Shown here: positions 49,713 to 61,425 of the stretch, in pieces
Numbering within the stretch: the stretch's first letter is position 1
Layout: each line of letters opens with the position of its first letter
From: Pseudomonadota bacterium
GTDB lineage: Bacteria > Pseudomonadota > Alphaproteobacteria > Azospirillales > Azospirillaceae
Length of the DNA stretch: 64,000 nucleotides
Reading direction: 5' to 3'
Assembly (NCBI GenBank): GCA_023411035.1
Contig: JAEYPE010000170.1
Coordinates: 1 to 64,000 of the forward strand
Made by a program: the position numbers and the translations under genes
Notes under the pieces: generated by a model
Told to the model about the DNA's origin: nothing
The model's database searches: none
The model's input: only the letters and a program-made list of their open reading frames with translations

Positions 49713-50975
49713 ATGGGCTTCAACGGGGCGAAAAAGCCAAAACGAGCCACCCGCGGCGGGATCATCGCCGCGCTGGACGTCGGCTCGACCAAGGTGTGCT
49801 GCCTCATCGCCCGCATCGAGGATGCGGGTGCGGTGCGCATCCTGGGGATCGGCCACCAGATCGCCACGGGCGTGCGCGCCGGCGCCATCATCGACATGGA
49901 GGCGGCGGAAACCTCCATCGGCGCCGCCGTCCACGCGGCGGAGCAGATGGCCAACGAGACGATCCGCGACGTGATCGTCAACGTGTCCAGCCCGATCTCC
50001 CACGGCTTCAACGCGGAGGTCGCGGTTTCCGGCCAGGAGGTGACGGACGGCGATGTGCGCCGTGCGCTGGCTCACGCCCGCAGCCTTCAGATCGGCCCGG
50101 ATCAGGCGCTGGTCCACGCGATTCCCGTGGGCTTCTCGCTGGACGGCAGCCGCGGCATCCGCGACCCCAAGGGCATGTACGGCGAGCGGCTGGGTGTACA
50201 GGCCCATGTCATCACCTCGCCCGCGGGGGCGGTGCGGAACCTTCAGACCTGTGTGGCCCGCTGCCATCTGGACATCGAAGGTCTGGTGGCCAGCCCCTAC
50301 GCCTCCGGTCTCGCCTGTCTGGTCGACGACGAGATGGAGATGGGCTCCGCCTGCATCGACATGGGCGGCGGCACCACGACCATCTCCGTCTTCTCGGAAG
50401 GCACGCTGGTCTGGTCGGACTGCATCCGGCTGGGCGGCAACCACGTCACCAACGACATCGCGCGCGGGCTGACCACGCCGGTCGTCCATGCGGAGCGCAT
50501 GAAGACGCTGCACGGCAGCGCCATCAAGAGCCCCGCCGACGAGCGCGAGATGATCGACGTCCCCCAGGTCGGCGAGGAGGAGCGCCTCGGCGCCAACAAC
50601 CTGCCGAAGTCCTATCTGGTGAACATCATCCAGCCCCGGCTGGAGGAAATCTTCGAGCATGTCCGCTCGCGGCTGGAGCATTCCGGCTACGCGAAGCTGG
50701 TCGGGCGGCGCGTCGTCCTGACGGGCGGCGCCAGCCAGTTGCCGGGCATGCGCGAACTGGCGCAACTGATCATGGACAAACAGGTCCGCATCGGGCGACC
50801 GACGCGGATCACCGGTCTGAACGAGGCGCAAGGCGGTCCGTCCTATTCGACCGCCGCGGGCCTTCTTCTCCATGCCGTGCGCAATCCGGCGGAACTTCCC
50901 GTGGCGGGCCATGAGGCTGGCTCCGGCACGGGGTTCTTCGGGCGCGTCGGCCTGTGGCTGCGGGAGAACCTTTGA
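49713..50975 (+). CDS. ftsA: Actin-like division protein FtsA
   Basis: 420 residues. Actin-fold ATPase tethering FtsZ to the membrane. ATP motifs: ALDVGSTKVCCLIA, CIDMGGGTTTISVF and VVLTGGASQLPG. SHS2 subdomain near SPISHGFNAEVAVSG. The C-terminal GFFGRVGLWLRENL is the amphipathic membrane helix. The ATG at 49713 is chosen over a GTG at 49704. The upstream gap of 82 bases shows no strong promoter. Confidence 0.95.
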   Translation: MGFNGAKKPKRATRGGIIAALDVGSTKVCCLIARIEDAGAVRILGIGHQIATGVRAGAIIDMEAAETSIGAAVHAAEQMANETIRDVIVNVSSPISHGFNAEVAVSGQEVTDGDVRRALAHARSLQIGPDQALVHAIPVGFSLDGSRGIRDPKGMYGERLGVQAHVITSPAGAVRNLQTCVARCHLDIEGLVASPYASGLACLVDDEMEMGSACIDMGGGTTTISVFSEGTLVWSDCIRLGGNHVTNDIARGLTTPVVHAERMKTLHGSAIKSPADEREMIDVPQVGEEERLGANNLPKSYLVNIIQPRLEEIFEHVRSRLEHSGYAKLVGRRVVLTGGASQLPGMRELAQLIMDKQVRIGRPTRITGLNEAQGGPSYSTAAGLLLHAVRNPAELPVAGHEAGSGTGFFGRVGLWLRENL

Positions 50976-51104
50976 CCCCGAACCCCAAAAGGCTCCCGCC
51001 GCGCCACAGCGATCCTGCCTAATAAAAAGCCCCCCGGACCCAACCGGGAACATAACCCGCGACGAAAACATCGAACCAAATGAAAAGGTTGTGGAGGCCA
51101 TAGA

Positions 51105-52877
51105 ATGATCAACGTGACCATCCCCGACGTCGAGCCCGAACTGAAGCCCCGCATCACCGTCTTCGGTGTCGGCGGCGCCGGCGGCAACGCCGTGAACAAC
51201 ATGATCAAGTCCAACCTGGAAGGTGTGGACTTCGTGGTGGGCAACACCGACGCGCAGGCCCTGAAGGGATCGCTCTGCGAGAAGCGCGTCCAGCTCGGCA
51301 CCACCATGACCCGCGGCCTGGGCGCCGGTTCCAAGCCGGACGTCGGCCGGGCGTCGGCGGAAGAGCAGCTCGAGGAGATCATCGGTCACCTCGAAGGCGC
51401 CAACATGGTGTTCATCACCGCCGGCATGGGCGGCGGCACCGGCACCGGCGCCGCTCCGGTCATCGCGCGCGCGGCCCGCGAGCGCGGTCTCCTGACCGTC
51501 GGCGTGGTAACCAAGCCCTTTCATTTCGAGGGCGCGCACCGCATGCGGCTGGCCGAATCGGGCATCGCCGAGTTGCAGCAGTATGTCGACACGCTGATCA
51601 TCATCCCGAACCAGAACCTGTTCCGCATCGCCAACGAGAAGACGACCTTCGCGGACGCCTTCAAGATGGCCGACGACGTTCTGCATTCCGGCGTGCGCGG
51701 CGTGACCGACCTGATGGTGATGCCCGGCCTCATCAACCTGGACTTCGCCGACATCCGGTCCGTCATGACCGAGATGGGCAAGGCCATGATGGGCACCGGC
51801 GAGGCCGGCGGCGAGCGCCGCGCCATCGAGGCCGCCGAGGCCGCCATCTCCAACCCGCTGCTGGACGACGTGTCGATGAAGGGTGCCCGCGGCGTCCTCA
51901 TCAACATCACCGGCGGCTACGACATGACCCTGTTCGAGGTGGACGAGGCGGCCAACCGCGTCCGTGACGAGGTCGATCCGGACGCCAACATCATCTTCGG
52001 CTCCACCTTCGACAGCTCGCTGGACGGCGTGATGCGCGTGTCCGTGGTCGCCACCGGCATCGACGCCGCGGCCATGTCCAACCCGCGCACCCTGCACCCG
52101 GTCAACCTGTCGCTGCTTTCCGACCGCAACGGCGGCGCCAAGAAGCCCGCCGGCCCCGCCGGTCTGACCCAGGCCGCCCCGGTCGCCCCGGCGCCGATGG
52201 CCTCCGCCGCTCCGGTCGCCCCGGCGATTCCCGGCGCCGGTCTGGCCCAGCGCCCGATGGGCAGCGGCCCGCTCCCGGCGGGCATCCCGCAGCCGCAGCA
52301 CCAGCAGGCCCAGCCGGCCGAGTTCCAGCAGCATGTTCCGCTCCAGCATCAGCCGGGCCAGCATCAACCGGTCGAGCCGATGGTCCAGCATGCCCCGATG
52401 CAGCATGCCCCCCAGCACACGCAGATGACCCACGACGCCATGCAGCCGGTGGAATCCGCCCCGGTCCGCAACGTCGCCGCCGGTCCGCTGCACAGCGAGC
52501 GCCGCGACGGCCACTTCATCGCCCCGAAGGCCGCCGATCCCGGCCCCCGCCAGCCGATGAACGCCCCGCCGATGTCGAGCCAGCTCGCCGCCGCCGTTCA
52601 GGCGGACCCCGTCCCGGCCCGCAAGCCGAACTTCCTGTTCGGTCTGGTCACCGGTCTGGCCGGCCGCAAGTCCGAGCCGGCGCCGCAGCCGGTCCCCCAG
52701 CCGCAGCCGCAGCATCACCAGCCGCAGCCGCAACACCATCAGCCGGTGATGCAGCAGCAGCCGATGGCCCCGGCTCCCGCTCCGCGCCAGCAGGGTCCGG
52801 GCGTCGACGGCACCACCCAGAAGATCGACGAGGAAGCGCTGGACATTCCCGCCTTCCTGCGCCGTCAGGCCAACTGA
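51105..52877 (+). CDS. ftsZ: Cell division GTPase FtsZ, long-linker form
   Basis: 590 residues. The GTPase/tubulin core is residues ~1-320, with [13 protein letters not shown], the [13 protein letters not shown] signature loop and the T7 [11 protein letters not shown]. Residues ~325-565 form a disordered linker very rich in Gln, His, Pro and Ala. The final [16 protein letters not shown] is the conserved peptide that binds FtsA. E. coli FtsZ is 383 residues; long linkers are known in alphaproteobacteria, but this one is long even so. GTGGAGG precedes the ATG. Confidence 0.96.
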   Translation: MINVTIPDVEPELKPRITVFGVGGAGGNAVNNMIKSNLEGVDFVVGNTDAQALKGSLCEKRVQLGTTMTRGLGAGSKPDVGRASAEEQLEEIIGHLEGANMVFITAGMGGGTGTGAAPVIARAARERGLLTVGVVTKPFHFEGAHRMRLAESGIAELQQYVDTLIIIPNQNLFRIANEKTTFADAFKMADDVLHSGVRGVTDLMVMPGLINLDFADIRSVMTEMGKAMMGTGEAGGERRAIEAAEAAISNPLLDDVSMKGARGVLINITGGYDMTLFEVDEAANRVRDEVDPDANIIFGSTFDSSLDGVMRVSVVATGIDAAAMSNPRTLHPVNLSLLSDRNGGAKKPAGPAGLTQAAPVAPAPMASAAPVAPAIPGAGLAQRPMGSGPLPAGIPQPQHQQAQPAEFQQHVPLQHQPGQHQPVEPMVQHAPMQHAPQHTQMTHDAMQPVESAPVRNVAAGPLHSERRDGHFIAPKAADPGPRQPMNAPPMSSQLAAAVQADPVPARKPNFLFGLVTGLAGRKSEPAPQPVPQPQPQHHQPQPQHHQPVMQQQPMAPAPAPRQQGPGVDGTTQKIDEEALDIPAFLRRQAN

Positions 52878-52919
52878 CGCGTCAAAGAGGCTGGCCCAAT
52901 TGATCTGAGGGCAACAGCA

Positions 52920-52963
52920 ACCCGCCGGTCGCCGCCGCCTCTTTCGAAGCGGCATCGGCGGGT
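52920..52963 (+). other. Two-step hairpin after ftsZ
   Basis: Outer arms ACCCGCCG/CGGCGGGT and inner GCCGC/GCGGC with a CTCTTTCGAA loop. No T-run follows. A DnaA-box-like GTATCCACA (52962-52970) abuts the 3' arm. Confidence 0.45.
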
Positions 52964-52985
52964 ATCCACAACCTGTTAGACTTCA

Positions 52986-53028
52986 ACCGCCTCCAGAGCT
53001 TTGCGAAACGCTCCGGAGGCGGTCTTTT
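52986..53028 (+). terminator. Terminator after ftsZ
   Basis: Arms ACCGCCTCC (52986-52994) and GGAGGCGGT (53015-53023) followed by CTTTT. It would end the ftsQAZ transcript and separate lpxC. Confidence 0.75.
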
Positions 53029-53104
53029 CGCGTCTTGAGGCAGCCCATTTCGCGCCGGACGACGATCCTCTACCGCCCTGCAACAAACGGTAACAAAGAG
53101 TGAT

Positions 53105-53133
53105 TTGTCCTTCACAGGGGCCAATGATACCTA
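53105..53133 (+). promoter_or_regulatory. Candidate lpxC promoter
   Basis: TTGTCC (53105-53110), 17 bases, TACCTA (53128-53133). It follows the ftsZ terminator and lies 98 bases before the lpxC GTG. The rest of the 353-base gap holds only the hairpins above. Confidence 0.4.
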
Positions 53134-53230
53134 GCATATGCGGTCATAAGCGATGACCTGCCGCGATGGAGACAGGCGGCAAGTCGCGGACGGGCCGCAC
53201 AAAGACAAAGATTAAAGCGGAACAGACACC

Positions 53231-54175
53231 GTGGCTCAGAATCGCATCAAGACCGAAGGCATGCTGCAGCGTACCCTGGCGAAGCCGGTGCGTTGCTCCG
53301 GCGTCGGGCTGCATACGGGCGCAACGGTCACCCTGACGATTTCCCCGGCCGAGCCGAACACCGGCATCGTCTTCCGGCGCACCGACCTCAGCGCCGCCGC
53401 CGCGCTGGTTCCGGCGCGTTGGGACCATGTGGTGGACACCAAGCTGTGCACGGTCATCGGCAACGCCCACGGCACCACCATCGGCACCGTCGAGCATCTG
53501 ATGTCGGCGTTGGCCGGCTGCGGCGTGGACAACGCCCTGGTCACGCTGGACAACATCGAGGTCCCGATCATGGACGGCAGCGCCGCCCCCTTCGTGGAGG
53601 CCATCGAAGGCGTCGGCACCGTGTCCCAGAACGCCCCGCGCCGCGCCATCCGCATCCTGAAGCCGGTCACCGTGACCGAGGGCAACAAGAGCGCCACCTT
53701 CACGCCCGATCATGTGACGAGTTTCAGCTTCGAGATCGACTTCGCCAGCAAGGCCATCGCCCAGCAGAGCCACGAGGTCGAGCTGGACGCCGAGACCTTC
53801 CGCGACGAGATCAGCGCCGCCCGCACCTTCGGCTTCCTGCATGAGGTCGAGGGGCTGCGCAGGATGGGCCTCGCCCGCGGCGGCTCCCTGGACAACGCCG
53901 TCGTGATTTCCGGCGACGAGGTTCTGAACGAAGGCGGCCTGCGCTTCGACGACGAATTCGTGCGCCACAAGATCCTGGACGCGGTGGGCGACCTCTATCT
54001 CGCCGGCGCGACCTTCATCGGCCACTTCCACGGCGTCCGTTCCGGCCACGCCCTGAACAACCAGCTCCTGCGTGCGCTGTTCGCCGACGCGAGCGCCTGG
54101 TGCTACGAAACCCCGCCGAGCACGTCGCTGCCGGGCACCGTCTGGCACAAGGCCGAGCAGCTCGCCGTCGCCTGA
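53231..54175 (+). CDS. lpxC: UDP-3-O-acyl-GlcNAc deacetylase
   Basis: 314 residues. Zinc deacetylase for the committed step of lipid A synthesis. Zinc and catalytic blocks: GTVEHLMSALAGCG, DEFVRHKILDAVGDLYLAG and HFHGVRSGHALNNQLL. GTG at 53231 gives the family N-terminus; the ATG at 53261 is an alternative. lpxC closes the dcw cluster as in many proteobacteria. The C-terminal ~30 residues (ASAWCYETPPSTSLPG) are a small extension. Confidence 0.95.
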   Translation: MAQNRIKTEGMLQRTLAKPVRCSGVGLHTGATVTLTISPAEPNTGIVFRRTDLSAAAALVPARWDHVVDTKLCTVIGNAHGTTIGTVEHLMSALAGCGVDNALVTLDNIEVPIMDGSAAPFVEAIEGVGTVSQNAPRRAIRILKPVTVTEGNKSATFTPDHVTSFSFEIDFASKAIAQQSHEVELDAETFRDEISAARTFGFLHEVEGLRRMGLARGGSLDNAVVISGDEVLNEGGLRFDDEFVRHKILDAVGDLYLAGATFIGHFHGVRSGHALNNQLLRALFADASAWCYETPPSTSLPGTVWHKAEQLAVA

Positions 54176-54205
54176 CGCACACTTCGCAACGTTCGCCTTG
54201 CCCCT

Positions 54206-54237
54206 GCCCTCCCCTTCCGGGGAGGGCATTTTCTTTT
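54206..54237 (+). terminator. lpxC terminator
   Basis: Arms GCCCTCCCC/GGGGAGGGC with a TTCC loop, then ATTTTCTTTTT. Clear rho-independent terminator. Confidence 0.92.
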
Positions 54238-54350
54238 TGCGCACCCCCCTCCCCTACCGGACTCGCGCACGGCGAAACTTGCACACACTCCCCTCCCCTT
54301 TCGGAGGAGGCCACCTGGTGATTTTTACGCGACGCCCCTGAAAAGCCATA

Positions 54351-54370
54351 ATATTGAATTATTTCAATAT
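54351..54370. promoter_or_regulatory. AT-rich palindrome with FNR-like half-sites
   Basis: ATATTGAATTATTTCAATAT: perfect 8-bp arms around TTAT. The core TTGA-N6-TCAA fits the FNR/FixK half-site pattern. It lies in the 330-base convergent gap 54176-54505, upstream of no obvious gene, so its target is unclear. The gap otherwise holds only the lpxC terminator. Confidence 0.35.
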
Positions 54371-54505
54371 ATTATTCGGTATTTTTAAGTTTTTATCTGA
54401 GGTCGCTTACGAGAATGCGTGCGTTGCCGTGCGCGAAGCCAGCACAGGCGCCTGTCGCGCGCCCCCCTTCCTTCCCCCGGGGCGGGAGAGTGATACGAGA
54501 AAGCC

Positions 54506-54904
54506 TCACCGCTCCACGGCATAGGCGCCGAAGCGGGTGTCTTCCTTCAGTATGTGCTGGCCCAGCCAGTCGGCGCAGAATTCGAACACCTCGTCGCCGG
54601 TGATGGTGCCGCGCTGGGCGTGGAAGCGTTCGCGGTAGGACTCGACGTTGCGGGTCAGGGCGTCGTGCAGCGCCTTGTGGGCGGCGAAGGTCGGGTAGTT
54701 GGCCTGCGCCATATGCGCTTCTTCGCGTGCGAAGTGATCCTTGGTGTAACGGATCAGCTCGTCGAGGATCGATTCGATGACGTCAGGAGATCCGCGGTTT
54801 TCATCCGCGCCCAGCTTGTTGACGATGTTCACGAGAACGCGATGGTCATCATCGAGTTCTTCGATGCCGACGCTCATCCAACGCGACCATTGAATGGAGT
54901 CCAT
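54506..54904 (-). CDS. Bacteriohemerythrin
   Basis: 132 residues, single domain. Di-iron ligands are visible: His21 (DDDHRVL), His57 and Glu61 (KDHFAREE), His76 and His80 (FAAHKALHD), and His/Asp in GQHILKEDTRFG. It binds O2 reversibly and may store, deliver or sense oxygen, fitting a microaerophilic lifestyle. It is a single gene; ligA lies upstream in the other transcription unit on the same strand (stop 110 bases away). Confidence 0.92.
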   Translation of the reverse strand: MDSIQWSRWMSVGIEELDDDHRVLVNIVNKLGADENRGSPDVIESILDELIRYTKDHFAREEAHMAQANYPTFAAHKALHDALTRNVESYRERFHAQRGTITGDEVFEFCADWLGQHILKEDTRFGAYAVER

Positions 54905-55014
54905 GGCGATCCCCCTTCTCGTTTTTCTTATGGCGCTTTTCCCTTATATGGAATCGGCGGCAAGGGGCGTCAACGCGGCTTTCAGCCGCGCCGCCCCCTC
55001 CCCTTCCGCTCCTC

Positions 55015-58281
<3,267 letters not shown>

Positions 58282-58346
58282 CTATGAACAAAGACAAGAC
58301 ATGAACATGAAATTCAATTTTCAGAAGGATCTTCATTTCGATGCCG

Positions 58347-58375
58347 TTGACAGCTCGTTTTCTTATTATTTTACA
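58347..58375 (+). promoter_or_regulatory. Candidate promoter of the globin-coupled sensor
   Basis: TTGACA (58347-58352), 17 bases, TTTACA (58370-58375). It lies in an AT-rich stretch (58240-58420) unlike the rest of the window. The 384-base gap 58138-58521 has no convincing gene. Confidence 0.45.
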
Positions 58376-58521
58376 AAGCCGCAATGATCAGCGAAACCAA
58401 TCATTAAAGCCGTTATGCCATTGATGCGTCCGTGGTGATGCCAGCACAGCGGCCTACCGGCATGCGCCCCGGCATGGCCGCGTTCCGAAGCCTGTCAACC
58501 AAGGACAAAGAGACGAACATC

Positions 58522-59853
58522 ATGAACAGCGGCATTCAGGAGCGCCTCAGCTTTCTGCGCATCGGTGATGAAACGGCCCTGCTTCTGAAGGAAGCGTGGA
58601 GCATCACCGAACCCCACCTGCCGGCCATCCTGGAAGATTTCTACCGCCACCTGCACGGCATTCCCGAACTCAGGAAAATACTGGACGGGAAACCCCTCGA
58701 TCGGCTGAAGGACGCGCAGGTCAATCACTGGCGGCACTTGTTCTCGGGCCGCTTCGACGAGGGCTATCTCGCCCGGGTGAAGGCCGTCGGACAGGCGCAT
58801 TTCCGCATCGGGCTGCATCCGCGCTGGTATTTCGGGGCCTACCGGCTGGTGCTGGAGCGGCTGGGCGGGCTGGTGGGCGAACGCCACCGCCGCGACGCGC
58901 CGCGCGCCATGCGGATCATGGCGGCGGTCGAAACCGCGATCTTCCTCGATCTCGACCTGTCCTTCGACGCCTACGGCGACGCCGTGATGACCATGGCCAA
59001 CCGGATGCTGGTCGAACTTGCGGAGAATTTCCGGGACACGGTGCAGGGCGCCATCGAAACGGTGGGTCAGTCCGCGGCGGCGGTCAACACGGCGACCGGC
59101 GCGGTGCGCGGCATCGCACAGGAAACCGGCGTCCGGACGGAGCATCTGAGCGACGCGGTCGCCGGCACCGCCAGCAACGCCCGCGCCATCGCCGCCGCCG
59201 CGGAGGAGCTGACCGCCACCAACCACAGCGTGGTATCGCGCATGGAAAGCGCCTTCGCCATCGTCAACGACGCGCAGGCCGCCACCCAGCGCTCGACCGA
59301 GGCGGTCGCCGCGCTGGCCGATATCGCCGGGCGCATCGGCGGGACGCTGAAGCTCATCAACGCCATCGCCAGCCAGACCAACCTGTTGGCGCTGAACGCC
59401 ACCATCGAGGCGGCGCGGGCCGGCGAGGCGGGGCGCGGCTTCTCCGTCGTCGCCGCGGAGGTGAAGCAGCTCGCCAAGCAGACCGCCGGCGCCACGGAGG
59501 ACATCACCCGCCTGCTTCAGGAGATCGACAGCGCGACGGGCCGGACCCGCAACGAGATCGCCGGGATCGGCGCGGTGGTCGGGTCGCTGCGGACCCATTC
59601 GCAGGACGTGCTGTCGATCATGGGCCAGCAGAACAAGGCGGCCCAGGAAATCGCCCGCAACATCCACGAGGCCAGCCAGTCCGCGGAACAGATGGCGGAT
59701 GAGGCCGGGCATCTTTCCAACGGTGCGCGGTCGGTCATGGCGTCGGTGGAGGACGCCTTCCACACCACCGCGGAACTGACCGCCACGGCGCAGGAACTGC
59801 GCGCCGCGCTGGACAAGTTCCTGTCGCACATGATGTCCCGCGGCGCGGCGTAA
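58522..59853 (+). CDS. Globin-coupled methyl-accepting chemotaxis protein (HemAT-like)
   Basis: 443 residues, no membrane helix. Residues ~5-165 form a sensor globin with proximal His93 in [21 protein letters not shown], the hallmark of globin-coupled sensors. Residues ~180-440 are a coiled-coil MCP signalling domain with the hairpin tip [41 protein letters not shown]. It should sense O2 through heme and signal to CheA/CheW for aerotaxis, from the cytoplasm. The ATG at 58522 gives the usual globin N-terminus; an upstream open frame is ignored. Confidence 0.93.
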   Translation: MNSGIQERLSFLRIGDETALLLKEAWSITEPHLPAILEDFYRHLHGIPELRKILDGKPLDRLKDAQVNHWRHLFSGRFDEGYLARVKAVGQAHFRIGLHPRWYFGAYRLVLERLGGLVGERHRRDAPRAMRIMAAVETAIFLDLDLSFDAYGDAVMTMANRMLVELAENFRDTVQGAIETVGQSAAAVNTATGAVRGIAQETGVRTEHLSDAVAGTASNARAIAAAAEELTATNHSVVSRMESAFAIVNDAQAATQRSTEAVAALADIAGRIGGTLKLINAIASQTNLLALNATIEAARAGEAGRGFSVVAAEVKQLAKQTAGATEDITRLLQEIDSATGRTRNEIAGIGAVVGSLRTHSQDVLSIMGQQNKAAQEIARNIHEASQSAEQMADEAGHLSNGARSVMASVEDAFHTTAELTATAQELRAALDKFLSHMMSRGAA

Positions 59854-59867
59854 CGGGGCCAGAGGCG

Positions 59868-61283
59868 TCAGGTGACGTCCAGCAGGTCGGGGTGATGCTC
59901 CGGCAGCGCCGCGGCAGGGGCATGGAAATCCGCCGACGAAGCGGGGTCCGGCAGCAGCGGGGCATGATCCCCATAATCCGGGGCCGCCGCCTCCAGCCCC
60001 TGCGCGACGAGGTGCTGCCAGACGGTGTCCTGCCCGTCCGCGGACAGGGCCGAGGCCACCTCAGCGGTCCCGGAGGAGGGGAACCAGGACTTGTCGGCAT
60101 CGACGACCAGCGTGCCGCTCCACCACAGGTCCGCCTGCCCCTTCGCAACGTCCTTCCCGTCGAGCGCGCCCTTGTCGTAGGTGACGTTCGCCGCCGTAGG
60201 TGTGACGGCGTGGCCGTTTATGGTGACCTCGTTGACGAACAGGTTGCGGTCCTGCCCGTTCACGACGGTGTCGTTGTCATACTGGATCTGAACCCTGTGC
60301 GCCTGATCGGCGGTGAGGTCGGTGGTGAAGCTGTAATCCTTGGCCGCCGGGTTCACCGTGGCCTGCCCCACCGTCTCGCCGTCCACCAGCAGCGTGAAAT
60401 GGGCATTCCCCCCGCCCGCGGCGGAGCCGGAGGCATTGACGGTGATCGTCGTGCCGCCGGTCTGCGCCGTCGCGACCGGCGCGGATTCGGCGATCTTGCC
60501 GAGCAGGGCGTCGGTGTTCAGTTCGACATAGCCGGAGTTGTCCAAGGCCTTGCCGGTGCTGCGGGCCAGGTCGAGGAATTCCGTCTGGGTCAGGCGGCTG
60601 CCGGTCTGCTCCATCCACGCCTGCTGCGCCTGCGCCACCGCCGCGGTGACCGCCGGGGCGGCGAAGGAGGAGCCGTTGGCCGTGTAGGTGACGCCCGCCA
60701 GATCGGTGATGCGCACGTCGGTGCCGTCCGCGCAGATGTCGGTCAGGGTCGGGCTGCGCTGCGCCCAGGACGGGAAGGCGCCGTCGCCGGTGGAGGCGGA
60801 GACGCAGATCTGGTTCACGTCGGCGGAGTAGCCGGACACGCCCTCCGTCGCCCCGCCATCGCCGCTGTTGCCGGCGGCGGCCACGGTCAGCACCCGCTTG
60901 GCGGCCAGCGCCGCCAACTCGTCGGAGATGGAGGTGGTGGCCGCGACCGTCTGCGCCCCGCCGCCCAGCGACAGGTTCACCGCCGTGATGTCGTAGGCGT
61001 CGGCGTTGGCGACGACCCATTGCAGGGCCTTCTCGATGTTGGCCTCGCTGGCGCCGCTGCCGTCGTCGGGCATGACCTTCAGCGCAATGATGCCGACGTC
61101 GGGCGCGTTCTCCAGGATTTCCGCAGTGACCAGGGCGCCGTGCGTGTTCGCGTTGGCGACCATGACGTCGTTGTCGTTGCCGTAGAAATCATACTGGTAG
61201 ACCAACCGGCCCGTGTTCCAGGCGGAGGACAGGCCGCTGTCGATCACGACGACGTTGCCGGCGGTAGCGGAACTGTTCGACAT
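59868..61283 (-). CDS. Subtilisin-like (S8) serine protease with added C-terminal domain
   Basis: 471 residues. Triad visible: Asp15 (VVVIDSGL), His48 (NTHGALVTAEI), Ser206 (NGSSFAAPA), with oxyanion Asn139 (AAAGNSGDGG). The triad starts unusually near the N-terminus: there is no signal peptide and no I9 propeptide. Residues ~285-400 resemble a carbohydrate-binding (CBM60-like) beta domain (ITVNASGSAAGGGNAHFTLLVDGE); the end is Asp/His/Pro-rich. Export by type I secretion or an intracellular role are both possible. It converges on the chemoreceptor gene 14 bases away. Confidence 0.85.
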   Translation of the reverse strand: MSNSSATAGNVVVIDSGLSSAWNTGRLVYQYDFYGNDNDVMVANANTHGALVTAEILENAPDVGIIALKVMPDDGSGASEANIEKALQWVVANADAYDITAVNLSLGGGAQTVAATTSISDELAALAAKRVLTVAAAGNSGDGGATEGVSGYSADVNQICVSASTGDGAFPSWAQRSPTLTDICADGTDVRITDLAGVTYTANGSSFAAPAVTAAVAQAQQAWMEQTGSRLTQTEFLDLARSTGKALDNSGYVELNTDALLGKIAESAPVATAQTGGTTITVNASGSAAGGGNAHFTLLVDGETVGQATVNPAAKDYSFTTDLTADQAHRVQIQYDNDTVVNGQDRNLFVNEVTINGHAVTPTAANVTYDKGALDGKDVAKGQADLWWSGTLVVDADKSWFPSSGTAEVASALSADGQDTVWQHLVAQGLEAAAPDYGDHAPLLPDPASSADFHAPAAALPEHHPDLLDVT

Positions 61284-61425
61284 CTTGCCAACCTTGTTCG
61301 TTCTTGGGCGAACGGCGCCCATTAATGGACGCGCAAGGCTGGACTATGCCGATTTTGCTGTGGCCGCCGTATGACCGCTGCGGGCGATTGCTGTGACCTG
61401 AACCGTTCCGCGACCGGCCTGGGCG

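Noticed and set aside
49371..52955. Open frame of 1194 codons on the - strand across ftsQ, ftsA and ftsZ
   Set aside because: Antisense shadow of three certain genes; composition typical of such artefacts.
54415..54603. 62-codon + frame near the FNR-like palindrome
   Set aside because: It overlaps bacteriohemerythrin in antisense and is Arg/Pro-rich, typical of noise.
58301..58387. 28-codon + frame in the AT-rich DNA before the globin-coupled sensor
   Set aside because: No ribosome site, no conserved feature, and it overlaps the likely promoter.
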